NCBI RefSeq assembly: GCF_001591665.1
Contig: NZ_BCVI01000060.1
Location: 1-64,000 of the forward strand
DNA length: 64,000 bases
Reading direction: 5' to 3'
From: Neobacillus soli NBRC 102451
GTDB taxonomy: Bacteria; Bacillota; Bacilli; Bacillales; Cytobacillaceae
Shown here: in pieces, positions 1 through 9,002 of the stretch
Layout: each line of letters opens with the position of its first letter
Position numbering within the stretch: the stretch's first letter is position 1
Translations under genes and position numbers: made by a program
The notes under the pieces: generated by a model
The model's input: the letters and a program-made list of their open reading frames with translations, nothing else
What the model was told of the DNA's origin: nothing
The model's database searches: none

Positions 1-61
1 CAATAAATATCACCTGAGAACCACTTACTGAATGAGTAATCACTTGCCCTGCTTTCGCCAC
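1..61 (-). CDS. Partial cupin-like protein (N-terminus only)
   Basis: A GTG codon at 59-61 follows a GGAGGAG ribosome binding site at a 5-nt spacing and opens a frame (V/M-A-K-A-G-Q-V-I-T-H...) that runs off the left edge. The opening resembles N-termini of cupin-domain proteins, but only 20 residues are visible. It would lie downstream of the catabolic operon on the same strand, beyond a terminator. The family call is tentative; the start itself is better supported by the binding site. Confidence 0.4.
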   Translation of the reverse strand, partial: MAKAGQVITHSVSGSQVIFI

Positions 62-293
62 AAAATCTCCTCCAAAAGTTTATATTCAAATAAACATCAC
101 TTTCTTGAAAAATAAGTGATTTGTTTGTGGCGGAGCGTTCGTAAATATTCCCCGCATAATCTAAGTTTATTGTCATAAGGGCAGCCGCATAACCATTATT
201 GTTGTTAAATCTCTGTACCATCGTTTTTATCCTTGGAATCAATTTGAAAATGGAGGAATCTATACTAAAAGGGAGCATTTTTACCAAGACAAC

Positions 294-317
294 GTAAAAA
301 GGACGCCAAATGCGTCC
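294..317 (-). terminator. Rho-independent terminator of the ring-cleavage operon
   Basis: On the minus strand the stem GGACGC / GCGTCC with a five-base loop is followed by TTTTT. It lies about 40 bases after the stop codon of the last operon gene. Confidence 0.7.
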
Positions 318-354
318 ATTATTCCATCATATTTCGAACTTATTAAAATCCCAT

Positions 355-1317
355 TCAAAATCGTTCAAGCAATTCGATGATTACTTTGTATGTAGAGGTA
401 GTATCCATATAGGCATACCTGCCTTTACCGTTCCAGAAATTTCCCCGTTGGATGACTGGATAGCCCATATCCTCCAGCAATTTCACTTTCTCCTCGATAT
501 CATTTACCACAAATGATATATGGTGGACACCTTCACCCTGTGTTTCCAGGTGCTTTTTCCACGTGCTTGGTGAATCGCACGGCTCAATTAATTCAAGCTG
601 AAGTAATGGCGTGTTAATAAACATATATTTCGATTTAGCTTCGGTTGGTTCTCTCTCAAAAACAACTTGTGTAAGCTCACTCGGGCCCGACTGAATAACC
701 GGCGGTACCTCCACACCCAATAACTTGCAATACGCTTCTGCTGCAGCATCAAGATCTTTCACAACAATCGACAGCTGCTCCACTTTATTTGTTCCTAATA
801 AAGGCGTGAAGACATCTGTGGGCAGAGCAGTATCCCGCGGTTCCGCACTTTCCAGCAGTTCCACTAGTGTCTTATGCTCCTTGAACGTATCCACATAAAC
901 ATATCTTCCATCACTGGATGTAAATTCCCCGCTCTGCAACAGCGGATAACCATTTTCCTCAAAAACAGGAAGTCTAGCTTTAATAGAATCGACATCAAAG
1001 GCGATATGATGAATGCCTTCCCCAACTGTATCCAAAAACTCACGCATCGTGCCAGGGTCTTGATTCGGTTCAATCAATTCGATTTGTACCGTGGGAGTAT
1101 TTATAAAAACTAGTTTACTCCGGGAGCCACTTGGCTGGCCCCGAAAGACCACTTTTGAAACATTATGATCACCTGTTAAGAACCAATTGGGTTTCGGGAT
1201 GCCAAGAAGTTTCGCAAATGCTGCTGATGCCTGCTCAATATCGCGGACAACGAATGCAATTTGATTAACGACGTTATTTCCAGCTAATGGCTTTTTTTCC
1301 GTCAATGATTCGGTCAT
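355..1317 (-). CDS. Tandem two-domain VOC (glyoxalase-fold) protein
   Basis: This 320-residue protein consists of two tandem VOC modules (about 15-155 and 170-320), each most like methylmalonyl-CoA epimerase or glyoxalase. Both halves keep the GxHHIxF motif and end in a VELLE/IELLE strand carrying the metal-ligand Glu. In both halves the His that usually opens the metal site is Gln (NQIAFVV, EQLSIVV). It is the last gene of the Rieske/extradiol operon, with a GAGGTGA binding site before the ATG. A role on a ring-cleavage or CoA-type intermediate is inferred from context; no substrate can be named. Confidence 0.8.
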   Translation of the reverse strand: MTESLTEKKPLAGNNVVNQIAFVVRDIEQASAAFAKLLGIPKPNWFLTGDHNVSKVVFRGQPSGSRSKLVFINTPTVQIELIEPNQDPGTMREFLDTVGEGIHHIAFDVDSIKARLPVFEENGYPLLQSGEFTSSDGRYVYVDTFKEHKTLVELLESAEPRDTALPTDVFTPLLGTNKVEQLSIVVKDLDAAAEAYCKLLGVEVPPVIQSGPSELTQVVFEREPTEAKSKYMFINTPLLQLELIEPCDSPSTWKKHLETQGEGVHHISFVVNDIEEKVKLLEDMGYPVIQRGNFWNGKGRYAYMDTTSTYKVIIELLERF

Positions 1318-1421
1318 CTAGATTCACCTCGGTTATTTTAATCCAGGGAGCCCTAACAATAAATACCTAGCAATCTTCGACAAAATTCGGGCGGTGACAG
1401 GCACCGGCCTTTACACCCGCT

Positions 1422-2207
1422 TTAGCCAAGCCCGCGAACAGCTAGGCCACCGTCGCTTGATATCACTTCACCGGTTATCGCGCGTGCTTGATCGGAAGCA
1501 AGCAGGAGATAGGCCCCGACATGATCTTCAGATGTCATAGCAATTTGCAGCGGGTTGCGTTTTTTGATGCTTTTCTCTTTCGTCTCATTATCGACTACTG
1601 TTACAAACGGCTGCAACGGTGGAATAACATGTAATGCCGTTAATGTTCCGCCAGGCGCGACCGCATTCACACGTATATCGGGTGCTAATTCAAATGCCAG
1701 CTGGCGCATTAACCCAATTTGCGCATGCTTGCTCGCTGTATACCAAACCCCGCCGCCATCCGGATAGAACCCTGCACCAGAAACAGTGAAAATCATATTC
1801 CCGCCAGTCTTCTTCAGTTCCGCAGTTGCCGCTTTTGCCCCGTTAAAATATCCCTTTACATTGATATTGAAAAGCAGGTCATAAGCAGCGGACATGGCTT
1901 CCGGTGTAACTTGCTCAAATTTAGCAAATCCATCGAATACACCGGCATTGGCGACAAAGACATCTAATTGACCATAGGTTTCGACAGCCGTTTTTACGGC
2001 GTGAACATGATCTTCATAAATTGTCACGTCACCTTCCATGCATTGAACGGATTCCCCAAATTGCTGTTTTAGTTCATTTAACCCTGCCCGAGACTTATCA
2101 AGGATGGTGACAACTGCCCCTTCTTTAACACATGCTTCGGTGACAGCCTTGCCAATTCCGGAGGCACCTCCGGTTAAATAAATGGATTTCCCGCTAAGCT
2201 GTGCCAT
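1422..2207 (-). CDS. SDR, cis-dihydrodiol dehydrogenase-like (BphB/HcaB type)
   Basis: This is a short-chain dehydrogenase of 261 residues. It shows the GGASGIGKA nucleotide-binding loop, NAGVF, a catalytic Ser (TVSGAGF) and the YTASK active-site motif. The pattern with GAGFYPDGGGVWYTASKHA and VAPGGT is typical of cis-dihydrodiol dehydrogenases that convert Rieske dioxygenase products to catechols. It follows the Rieske alpha and beta genes directly, which fits that reaction. The ATG at 2207 is preferred over an in-frame TTG at 2210 because the AAGGAG site is then 7 nt away. Confidence 0.85.
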   Translation of the reverse strand: MAQLSGKSIYLTGGASGIGKAVTEACVKEGAVVTILDKSRAGLNELKQQFGESVQCMEGDVTIYEDHVHAVKTAVETYGQLDVFVANAGVFDGFAKFEQVTPEAMSAAYDLLFNINVKGYFNGAKAATAELKKTGGNMIFTVSGAGFYPDGGGVWYTASKHAQIGLMRQLAFELAPDIRVNAVAPGGTLTALHVIPPLQPFVTVVDNETKEKSIKKRNPLQIAMTSEDHVGAYLLLASDQARAITGEVISSDGGLAVRGLG

Positions 2208-2233
2208 CAATGCGCTCCTTTCTCCTTTAAGCT

Positions 2234-2743
2234 TTAAACAAAAATTGCCAGATTCCGTGTATTTAATGTCGTTTGGTCGACAATGAATCGGCGCTTAGAC
2301 AGCTTCCATTCCCCATCAGCAAACGTGAATTCATCGTGGCGTTCTCCTGAAATTAAATCGTGATGGATATCTGTACTCCGGCTGCGATAGAGTGTCAAAT
2401 AACTGTTGACCACCGCTTTATCATTTGGAACATACTCAAGCAGACGGACATTATTGACAGATCTCCGTGTCCGCGACGGCGGTATTTCAGCCCAAGCGTA
2501 ATCTGTTTTTAAACGATCGACGCGAATCTTCAATAATTCAATGTCATCATCAAAAGCAAACATATCTAACGAATAATCGGGACGCTCCATCCCTTCCTTA
2601 TTGACCCTGACCGGCATTTGATAAGAAATAGCCGGGTGCAGCAGGCTAAACCAGCTATCAAAATCAATATCATCAAGAAACTTCGCTTCCGCATATAACC
2701 ATTGCTCAAATTCATAGGTTGCCAGCATCTTCTCTAAACTCAT
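2234..2743 (-). CDS. Rieske ring-hydroxylating dioxygenase, beta subunit
   Basis: The 169-residue protein has the small-subunit fold of ring-hydroxylating dioxygenases (SnoaL/NTF2-like), including the early LYAEAKFLDDIDFDSWFSLL segment and the C-terminal WKLSKRRFIVDQT segment. The beta subunit is structural and forms alpha3beta3 oxygenases with the alpha subunit encoded immediately upstream. Two ATGs are adjacent (2746 and 2743); the second has better spacing from AGGAG. The substrate cannot be read from this subunit. Confidence 0.9.
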   Translation of the reverse strand: MSLEKMLATYEFEQWLYAEAKFLDDIDFDSWFSLLHPAISYQMPVRVNKEGMERPDYSLDMFAFDDDIELLKIRVDRLKTDYAWAEIPPSRTRRSVNNVRLLEYVPNDKAVVNSYLTLYRSRSTDIHHDLISGERHDEFTFADGEWKLSKRRFIVDQTTLNTRNLAIFV

Positions 2744-2796
2744 CATGACTCCTCCAATCTTTTTATAAAAAGCTCCCCCGCCTCAGGAATGCGACC

Positions 2797-4101
2797 TCAC
2801 GTAGTCATGAGATCAAGCCAGTAACGATAAAAGTTTCTTTGATTGGCCTCCGTGAATTTATCATCAAAAACGACACCGGGGCCGATGAAATCCTCAACAG
2901 GTGTCCGGTGCAAGCCCATCGTATAATTATAGGTCAGCTGTTTCACTAATGGCATCGTCCCGGAGGCTGCCGCTGTAATATCGGTAAATACCTCCGTGTC
3001 ATCCTGTTCAAAAATGCCTGAAGGGCTGAAGGTTAACACAAACGACTCGCGCGAACGTCGCTTCCAATCGTCTGAGGCGTTTTTCTCCACTAACAGCCAT
3101 GTAATGACTTCCATTTTGTCGGCACCCACCGGTCTCCATAGACGAACCGACGTATTCGAGATCAACTGGCCCTTTACTTTCGTGTGAGAAATCAAGAATG
3201 ATAGATTTGGAAAAATATTGCCGATCATATTTTTCAAATTAGCCAAAACGTCATACTGTTCGTTTGTTAAATTAGACTTGTATTCCTCTTTTAGTTCCTC
3301 CGGAAAAGCAAAATCAGGATTAGGCGTACCCAGGTTTAAACCATGGCCTTTGCTGGTATGGATTTGATAACCTTTTTTAGAATAGGTAGCACTCGGAACC
3401 ATTCCCAATTTGACAATCGAACCATGGGTAACCATGGTGTGATAGGAGTCACCGACAAAATTATCCGCGCCGATTTTCCAGTTGGAATGAATAACGAATC
3501 GCTGCGGCGCCCCGATGACTTCCATTTCTGCCCGGCCAGCAAAAATATCGATATACCATTTAAAATCACCTAAAAAGTCTTCTAATGATTCAGCCTCATC
3601 ATTCCATGTACCGAACATAAGCCCCTTGTAGGATTCGATTCTAACTTTATGAAGCCCTAATCCTGATTTATCGAATTCCTCGCCATAAATATCCTTTTGC
3701 AGCGGAACGCCGACACAATCGCCATTGTTTTTAAAATTAAAGCCATGATACGGACAAGTAAATGATGATTTATTTCCTGCATCCGCCCGGCAAAGCTTCA
3801 TCCCGCGGTGGGTACACATATTATAAAGAGCACGAATTTCACCATCTGCGCCTCGTGAAACAATCACGGAATAACCTGCCACATCTCTTGTAATGAAATC
3901 ATTTTTATTGGGGATCTCAGATTCATGACCAATAAACAGCCATGTTTTTAAAAATACCTTTTTATGTTCGATATCATAGACCATTGGATCTCCTAATAGA
4001 TAGGCGGGAATCGCGCCAATTTCAGGCTGAACGGATTCACTCAAGTATTCAATGGCTTCTTTTTGAGACATATCTTCAAGATTTATATTCGTTTTAATCA
4101 T
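2797..4101 (-). CDS. Rieske ring-hydroxylating dioxygenase, alpha subunit
   Basis: This is the 434-residue catalytic subunit of an aromatic-ring dioxygenase. The Rieske cluster ligands are C96-x-H98 and C116-x2-H119 (CTHRG and CPYHGF). The mononuclear iron site is visible as D213-N-F-x-G-D-x-Y-H221-x4-H226. Length and motifs match HcaE/BphA1-type large subunits. It should insert O2 to give a cis-dihydrodiol for the SDR encoded two genes downstream. No ferredoxin or reductase gene is found in the locus, so electrons must come from elsewhere. The gene has its own GGGGGG-rich binding site after a 120-bp gap. Confidence 0.93.
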   Translation of the reverse strand: MIKTNINLEDMSQKEAIEYLSESVQPEIGAIPAYLLGDPMVYDIEHKKVFLKTWLFIGHESEIPNKNDFITRDVAGYSVIVSRGADGEIRALYNMCTHRGMKLCRADAGNKSSFTCPYHGFNFKNNGDCVGVPLQKDIYGEEFDKSGLGLHKVRIESYKGLMFGTWNDEAESLEDFLGDFKWYIDIFAGRAEMEVIGAPQRFVIHSNWKIGADNFVGDSYHTMVTHGSIVKLGMVPSATYSKKGYQIHTSKGHGLNLGTPNPDFAFPEELKEEYKSNLTNEQYDVLANLKNMIGNIFPNLSFLISHTKVKGQLISNTSVRLWRPVGADKMEVITWLLVEKNASDDWKRRSRESFVLTFSPSGIFEQDDTEVFTDITAAASGTMPLVKQLTYNYTMGLHRTPVEDFIGPGVVFDDKFTEANQRNFYRYWLDLMTT

Positions 4102-4223
4102 CTAAAAATTCCCCCCAAGTCCTCATTTGTTTCTCATTTTCCAGGGGAGTGACACTAAAATCTTTGGGCTTCCCCTGTTTTCTTCATTATAATAAACGAA
4201 TGTCCCAATCAACAGTCTAACAC

Positions 4224-5009
4224 TTATCCCACTTTTACGACCGCATCGATATTTTTCAATACGGACAGCACACTTAGGGCAGCCAGGTAACTCGTTCTAG
4301 GATTATTCGGCATCGGGTCATTTTCCACTTGAAGCGATAATTTTCCGAACGAGCCTGTCGCCTCAATCGAATGACTATTTTTCCCGACTGAAGGATCAGA
4401 AATAATTTTCACACCGGTTTGACCCGGCCCCAGACCTGCCAACGACAAAATGATGGATACATTAATATTTTTTGGGAATAATTCAATCGCTTCAGCGGCA
4501 GAGCCCTCGAACATTACCTGCTCTCGGTCGGCCGGCGCGCCCGGTAATGCCTGCGGCGGTTTCCTGGTAATAATCGAAACCGATTTGAGTTCTCCAACGG
4601 ATTTCGCTGCTTTGAGGACATCCAATCCGCCAATCGCCCCTGCTGGCAAATGAATCTTAGTGTCGCTATCCCGGCAGATTCCTTCAAGATTTTGATAAAA
4701 GTTCACATCAGCCAAGGCGCCAACACTGCTTAACACTAAATCTTTTCCACTTTTTAAAATGGCCGCCGAATAGTCTTTCACCACTTGAATGGTTGCAGCT
4801 TCTACTACTAAGTCAATATCAGCGGACTGGATGAGCGATTGCATATCATCATAGTTTTCTGTATCAAACTCATCAGCAAGCTGTCCGCCCGACTGTTGAT
4901 TGCGTGTATAAATGCCAACAATTTTGCCACCTGGAAGAAGTCCATCACGATTGATGCTTTGCAGAAGGAACTTTCCAATATTCCCGCCGCCAATTAACCC
5001 AATTCTCAT
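4224..5009 (-). CDS. Aspartate dehydrogenase-like NAD(P)-dependent oxidoreductase
   Basis: This 261-residue protein of the L-aspartate dehydrogenase family (DUF108/NadX-like) starts with the Rossmann motif MRIGLIGGGNIG. It keeps the LPAGAIGGLD segment of the family and a C-terminal GSFGKL...NPRTSYLAALSVL block. The ATG at 5009 is chosen over an upstream in-frame start because it follows AGGGGG and lies 13 bases after the aldehyde dehydrogenase stop. Placement inside a Rieske operon is unusual. It may act on an amino or keto acid intermediate rather than supply NAD precursors, but this is inference. Confidence 0.8.
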   Translation of the reverse strand: MRIGLIGGGNIGKFLLQSINRDGLLPGGKIVGIYTRNQQSGGQLADEFDTENYDDMQSLIQSADIDLVVEAATIQVVKDYSAAILKSGKDLVLSSVGALADVNFYQNLEGICRDSDTKIHLPAGAIGGLDVLKAAKSVGELKSVSIITRKPPQALPGAPADREQVMFEGSAAEAIELFPKNINVSIILSLAGLGPGQTGVKIISDPSVGKNSHSIEATGSFGKLSLQVENDPMPNNPRTSYLAALSVLSVLKNIDAVVKVG

Positions 5010-5022
5010 CTGGAGTCCCCCT

Positions 5023-6468
5023 TTAATTCGCCAAACCGTACGAATCAGCGAAGTATTCCAGTCCGCAATGTCTTGTTTCACGGGATAGTCCGCTTTCTTT
5101 TAGCCCAGGGAAATCAAGGTGAAGATCCTGGAACACGGTATGGTTATTGTGGAAGACAGCTCCCGCCTCTAAGCGGTCGGCTAATTTCTCAACAAGCGCT
5201 TCATCCTCTGTCCAAACAGAAGCTCTTAAACCGAACTCACTGTCATTGGCAAGCACCACGACTTCATCCACATCTGAAAACGGCAAGACTGGAATAACCG
5301 GGCCGAATTGTTCAGCACGAACGATTTCACTCTGTTGGTCAACACCGGTAATGATTGTCGGCATAATATAATAACCCTGGTCCCACGATTCCGGATCCAG
5401 TTGAATTCCGCCCGTAATGACATTCGCCCCTGCTTCAGCCGCCCGCTTAATCAGGCCGTTTACATAGTCATATTGTGATTTGTTATTTAAAGGACCCATT
5501 TCAACATCCGGCTGAATCCCATTTCCCACCCGAATGTGACTGAATTCCTTCGTTAATTTTTCAATAACTTCTTCATATCTGGATTCATGCACATAGATCC
5601 TTTTGATGGCGGAGCATACTTGCCCGGCCGCACGCAGGACACCGAAACGAAGGCGCTTGATGGCTTCCTCATCTAATTTAGCATCAGCCAGAACAATCGC
5701 TGCATCATTCCCGCCCAGTTCCATATACAGTTTCTTAACGGTACCAGAAGCGGCCCGCATAATTTCTTTTCCCGTTTCCGTACTGCCCACGAAGGCAATC
5801 GTCCGAACGCGCGGGTCAGAACATAACGCATCGCCAATCACACCGCCAGAACCCGTCACAATATTAATGACCCCTTCCGGAAAATGAGAAGCGACCACTT
5901 GTAAGAAAGTCATAATCGTTAATGGACAGCTGGTTGCCGGCTTAACGACCACCGTGTTTCCTGTCAAAACTGCCGGAATGACCCGCTTAAAGGTAAGAAT
6001 CAACGGCGAGTTCCAAGGTGAGATAATGGCAGCCACACCGCGCGGACGCTTGCGGATTTGCACCTTTTGATTGCCCGGCAGGCTTTCAGGCTGCCACCAT
6101 TGCAGTAACTCTTCTGCCCCTTGCTTCATAATATCGATACAACGAAGCAAATCCTTTTTTGCCTCCACAAGTGCCTTGCCATTCTCGCGCACGAGCAAAC
6201 TAACATTCTCTTCAACGATTGTCTTAATTTTATCGGCAGCAAGCTGCATCCGCTTAGCCCGCTCCGCAATTTCACTTTGCGACCAGCTTTCATAGGCTTT
6301 CACCGCGGTAGCTACCGCCTGTTCTACATCCGCCTTGGAACATAAAGCAACCTCGCCGACCACTTCATTCGTATTCGCTGGATTGATGACATTCGCTGTC
6401 TTTTCCGCTTGAAGCCACTGCCCGCCAATCAGATATTTTCCTGAAACAACTGGATGTGTTGAAATCAC
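5023..6468 (-). CDS. NAD(P)-dependent aldehyde dehydrogenase
   Basis: The 481-residue protein is a full-length ALDH superfamily member. It has ISPWNSPL, the catalytic Glu in MELGGNDAAI, and the nucleophile Cys in AAGQVCSAIKR. Start is GTG, with AGGGGG upstream. It lies 11 bases after the thiamine-diphosphate enzyme, so the pair may decarboxylate a 2-oxoacid and oxidise the resulting aldehyde. The specific aldehyde is unknown. Confidence 0.88.
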   Translation of the reverse strand: MISTHPVVSGKYLIGGQWLQAEKTANVINPANTNEVVGEVALCSKADVEQAVATAVKAYESWSQSEIAERAKRMQLAADKIKTIVEENVSLLVRENGKALVEAKKDLLRCIDIMKQGAEELLQWWQPESLPGNQKVQIRKRPRGVAAIISPWNSPLILTFKRVIPAVLTGNTVVVKPATSCPLTIMTFLQVVASHFPEGVINIVTGSGGVIGDALCSDPRVRTIAFVGSTETGKEIMRAASGTVKKLYMELGGNDAAIVLADAKLDEEAIKRLRFGVLRAAGQVCSAIKRIYVHESRYEEVIEKLTKEFSHIRVGNGIQPDVEMGPLNNKSQYDYVNGLIKRAAEAGANVITGGIQLDPESWDQGYYIMPTIITGVDQQSEIVRAEQFGPVIPVLPFSDVDEVVVLANDSEFGLRASVWTEDEALVEKLADRLEAGAVFHNNHTVFQDLHLDFPGLKESGLSRETRHCGLEYFADSYGLAN

Positions 6469-6479
6469 GTTAATTCCCC

Positions 6480-8168
6480 CTATAACTTTTTCGGTTTGAA
6501 CGCATCGGCTGCACCTGGAGGACCTCCAAATGGTTTCGCCATTGGTCCGACCGCGTCCATATCAACAACAATCATCGTTGGCTTTTGGTTTTCCACTGCC
6601 TTCTCAAGCTCAGTGACAAATTCTGCCGGTGAACCGATTCGCGAGGCATCAAATCCCATCGATTGCGCTAATAACACAAAATCAGGACTTAATAAATCAA
6701 CGGCCACCTGACGGCCATAAGCTGCACTTTGAATATTTCGGAGCACTCCATAGCCGCCATCATCAAACAGGACGACAATTAGCGGCAGTTTTTCTTGAGC
6801 AGCGGTGGCCATTTCACCGACATTGACCATAAACCCGCCATCGCCTGCCATCAGCACCACCGGACGATCGGTAAAGCCCATTTGAGCGCCAATCGCTGTT
6901 GGCAGCCCTTGGCCAATCCCGCCGCCGGACGCATGAATCGATGTCCTTGGTTCATAGATTTCAAATAAGCGGCTGCCCCACACATTCGCCTGAACGGTGA
7001 CATCGCGGACTAAAATCGTGTTAGCAGGAAGCACTTTTCGCATCCCATCGAGGATTTGTTCATATGGACCAAGTGTCGCCCGCAGCTGTGAACGCAATTC
7101 TTCCCGTACGGACTGGACTTCATCAAGATAGCTAGGATTCGGAACGATTGATTTTTGCGAGAGTCCTAGATTTAATGCTTGTAATATTTGTTTCGCGTCC
7201 CCGACGATTCCATAGCTAGCTTCGTAGTTACGATTAATCGCCTGCCAGTCGGCATCAATCGCGATATGTTCGTTTGGAACGGTGACCTTCCAGTTGGCTG
7301 TTTCATTTCCTCTAAATCGAACGCCAATACTGATTAACAAATCAGCGTTTTTCAGTAAGTTTTTCGTTAATTCATTGGCCGCAAAGTGACCGATACATTG
7401 TGAATGATTTTCGGGTATACTGCCTTTTCCCGATTGGCTTGTAATGACGGCCGCCCCAATCGTTTCTGCCAAGGCTGCAACCTCTTTCGATGCACCAGAG
7501 GTAATCACTCCACCGCCTGCCCAAATGACCGGCCGGCTTGCACCAGCAATTTTGGCTAATGCCTCTTCAGGAAAAAATGGAATGGGATGATTGGTTGGAG
7601 CTGATATTCTGATTTCCTCAATCGCATGATTAGGGATAATGGCAGATTGAAAATCAATGGGGATTTCAAGTGTGACAGGTCCTGCCGGATGGGCAAACGC
7701 CTCTTGAATGGCTTGTCTGACAACCCCTGCTGCCTGCTCAGGTCTTCTTAAGCGCAAGGCTTTTTTACAAGAGCCTTCCATCATCGACAACTGGTCTTTG
7801 CATTCATGGATATAGCCCCGGCCCGTTCCTAAATAGGGTGAAGCCACCTCGCCGGTAAGATGGAGAACGGGTACGCCCGCTGCCCACGCTTCAATTAAGG
7901 AACCTGCTGCATTTCCGGCACCCGTTCCCGTACTTGTAATCACAACGCCCAATTTACCTGTCGCCCTCGCATATCCATCCGCCATATTTGCCGCTCCGCT
8001 CTCACCGCGCGAGCAGACCAAATGAATACTTCCTTCCCGAAGAATCGCATCATAAATCGGCATATTATGAATACTAACAATGCCAAACGCTGTTTCCACG
8101 CCCGCACGGACAAGCTCTTTTACCACTGCGTCAGCGGTCGTAAATTCTCTTTTGTTTAGTTCACTCAT
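6480..8168 (-). CDS. Thiamine-diphosphate enzyme, acetolactate synthase/benzoylformate decarboxylase-like
   Basis: The 562-residue protein has the three-domain layout of ThDP 2-oxoacid enzymes. The N-terminal Pyr domain has the catalytic Glu region CSRGESGAANMADGYAR; a central domain follows. The C-terminal PP domain has the diphosphate motif GDGGFMVNVGE...DDGGYG. It is the size of acetolactate synthase large subunits, but no ilvN-like small subunit is nearby and the neighbours are catabolic. A decarboxylase or lyase acting on a 2-oxoacid from ring cleavage is the likely role; the substrate is not readable. Confidence 0.85.
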   Translation of the reverse strand: MSELNKREFTTADAVVKELVRAGVETAFGIVSIHNMPIYDAILREGSIHLVCSRGESGAANMADGYARATGKLGVVITSTGTGAGNAAGSLIEAWAAGVPVLHLTGEVASPYLGTGRGYIHECKDQLSMMEGSCKKALRLRRPEQAAGVVRQAIQEAFAHPAGPVTLEIPIDFQSAIIPNHAIEEIRISAPTNHPIPFFPEEALAKIAGASRPVIWAGGGVITSGASKEVAALAETIGAAVITSQSGKGSIPENHSQCIGHFAANELTKNLLKNADLLISIGVRFRGNETANWKVTVPNEHIAIDADWQAINRNYEASYGIVGDAKQILQALNLGLSQKSIVPNPSYLDEVQSVREELRSQLRATLGPYEQILDGMRKVLPANTILVRDVTVQANVWGSRLFEIYEPRTSIHASGGGIGQGLPTAIGAQMGFTDRPVVLMAGDGGFMVNVGEMATAAQEKLPLIVVLFDDGGYGVLRNIQSAAYGRQVAVDLLSPDFVLLAQSMGFDASRIGSPAEFVTELEKAVENQKPTMIVVDMDAVGPMAKPFGGPPGAADAFKPKKL

Positions 8169-8193
8169 TATTCATTCCTGCCTTTACCTATAA

Positions 8194-8988
8194 TTAAAGC
8201 GCTTTCCCGAGCGCTCCAGCTGTTTCAATTGTTGAACCCGCCACATAACTTGCTTGACTTGAGGCTAAAAATAAAATCACACTGGCCACTTCGTCGGCTT
8301 CCCCTACTCTTCCTAAAGGGATATTTCTCTTTTTGGCTAAGTCCGCATAATAGTCTTCCGCGCTCATCTCAGGCGCATTTTTCAATCTTCTTCGTTCCCA
8401 TTGATCGGTTCGAATTAATCCTAAACTCACCGAGTTCACTAAGATATTATCGGAAGCAAGCTCTTGGGAGAGTGTCTTGCTTAAATTCAATAATCCAGCT
8501 CTCGTTGCCGCTGTCGCAATCATATGTCTTTCCGGCTCTTTCGCCAATGTTGCATTGATATTAATGATCCGTCCGCCGCCTTGTTTAACCAAATAAGGAT
8601 GGACTGCCTTCACTGCGTAAATGATCGCAAAGTATTTTAACTGAATCTGCTGCTGCCACTGTTCATCGGTTACATCAAAGAAATGGCCCATCACACTTTG
8701 TCCGGCTGCATTGACAAGGATATCAATCCTGCCAAAATAGGCAGCTGTTCCGTTGACAAATTCGTTGACCTCATCCTTATTTGTTACGTCACATGTGGCG
8801 GCAAAAATGGATTCTTTTGCGCCAAATTTCAGGAGGTGATCATAGGCCTTTTCTTTTCGCTCGCTATCTCTTCCGCAAACAGCTACTTTTGCACCTTCTT
8901 GCAGAAACATCTCAGCCGTTTTTAAGCCAACTCCAGAGGTTCCGCCCATAATCACGGCTACTTTATCCTTTAATCCTAAATCCATCAT
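8194..8988 (-). CDS. Short-chain dehydrogenase/reductase
   Basis: This SDR of about 264 residues has GGTSGVGLKTA, NAAGQ, and TAATRAG where the usual YxxxK motif would lie. The Tyr-x3-Lys pair is therefore not evident: the segment reads MIATAATRAGLLNLSKTL. The catalytic Tyr and Lys appear replaced by Thr and Arg, so this may be a divergent or non-canonical SDR. The true start is one of the paired ATGs at 8988/8985 behind GGAAGGGG; a longer frame to 9141 overlaps the dioxygenase gene and is unlikely. It is in the Rieske/extradiol operon. Confidence 0.82.
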   Translation of the reverse strand: MMDLGLKDKVAVIMGGTSGVGLKTAEMFLQEGAKVAVCGRDSERKEKAYDHLLKFGAKESIFAATCDVTNKDEVNEFVNGTAAYFGRIDILVNAAGQSVMGHFFDVTDEQWQQQIQLKYFAIIYAVKAVHPYLVKQGGGRIININATLAKEPERHMIATAATRAGLLNLSKTLSQELASDNILVNSVSLGLIRTDQWERRRLKNAPEMSAEDYYADLAKKRNIPLGRVGEADEVASVILFLASSQASYVAGSTIETAGALGKAL

Positions 8989-9002
8989 GACACCCCTTCC
9001 GG

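Noticed and set aside
1..221. A minus-strand frame from ATG at 219-221 open to the left edge
   Set aside because: It overlaps the better supported GTG start and GGAGGAG site of the cupin-like gene at 61 in another frame, and its product looks like no protein.
6480..8168. Anabolic acetolactate synthase (ilvB)
   Set aside because: No ilvN, ilvC or leucine operon genes accompany it; all neighbours are catabolic, so a catabolic ThDP enzyme is more likely.
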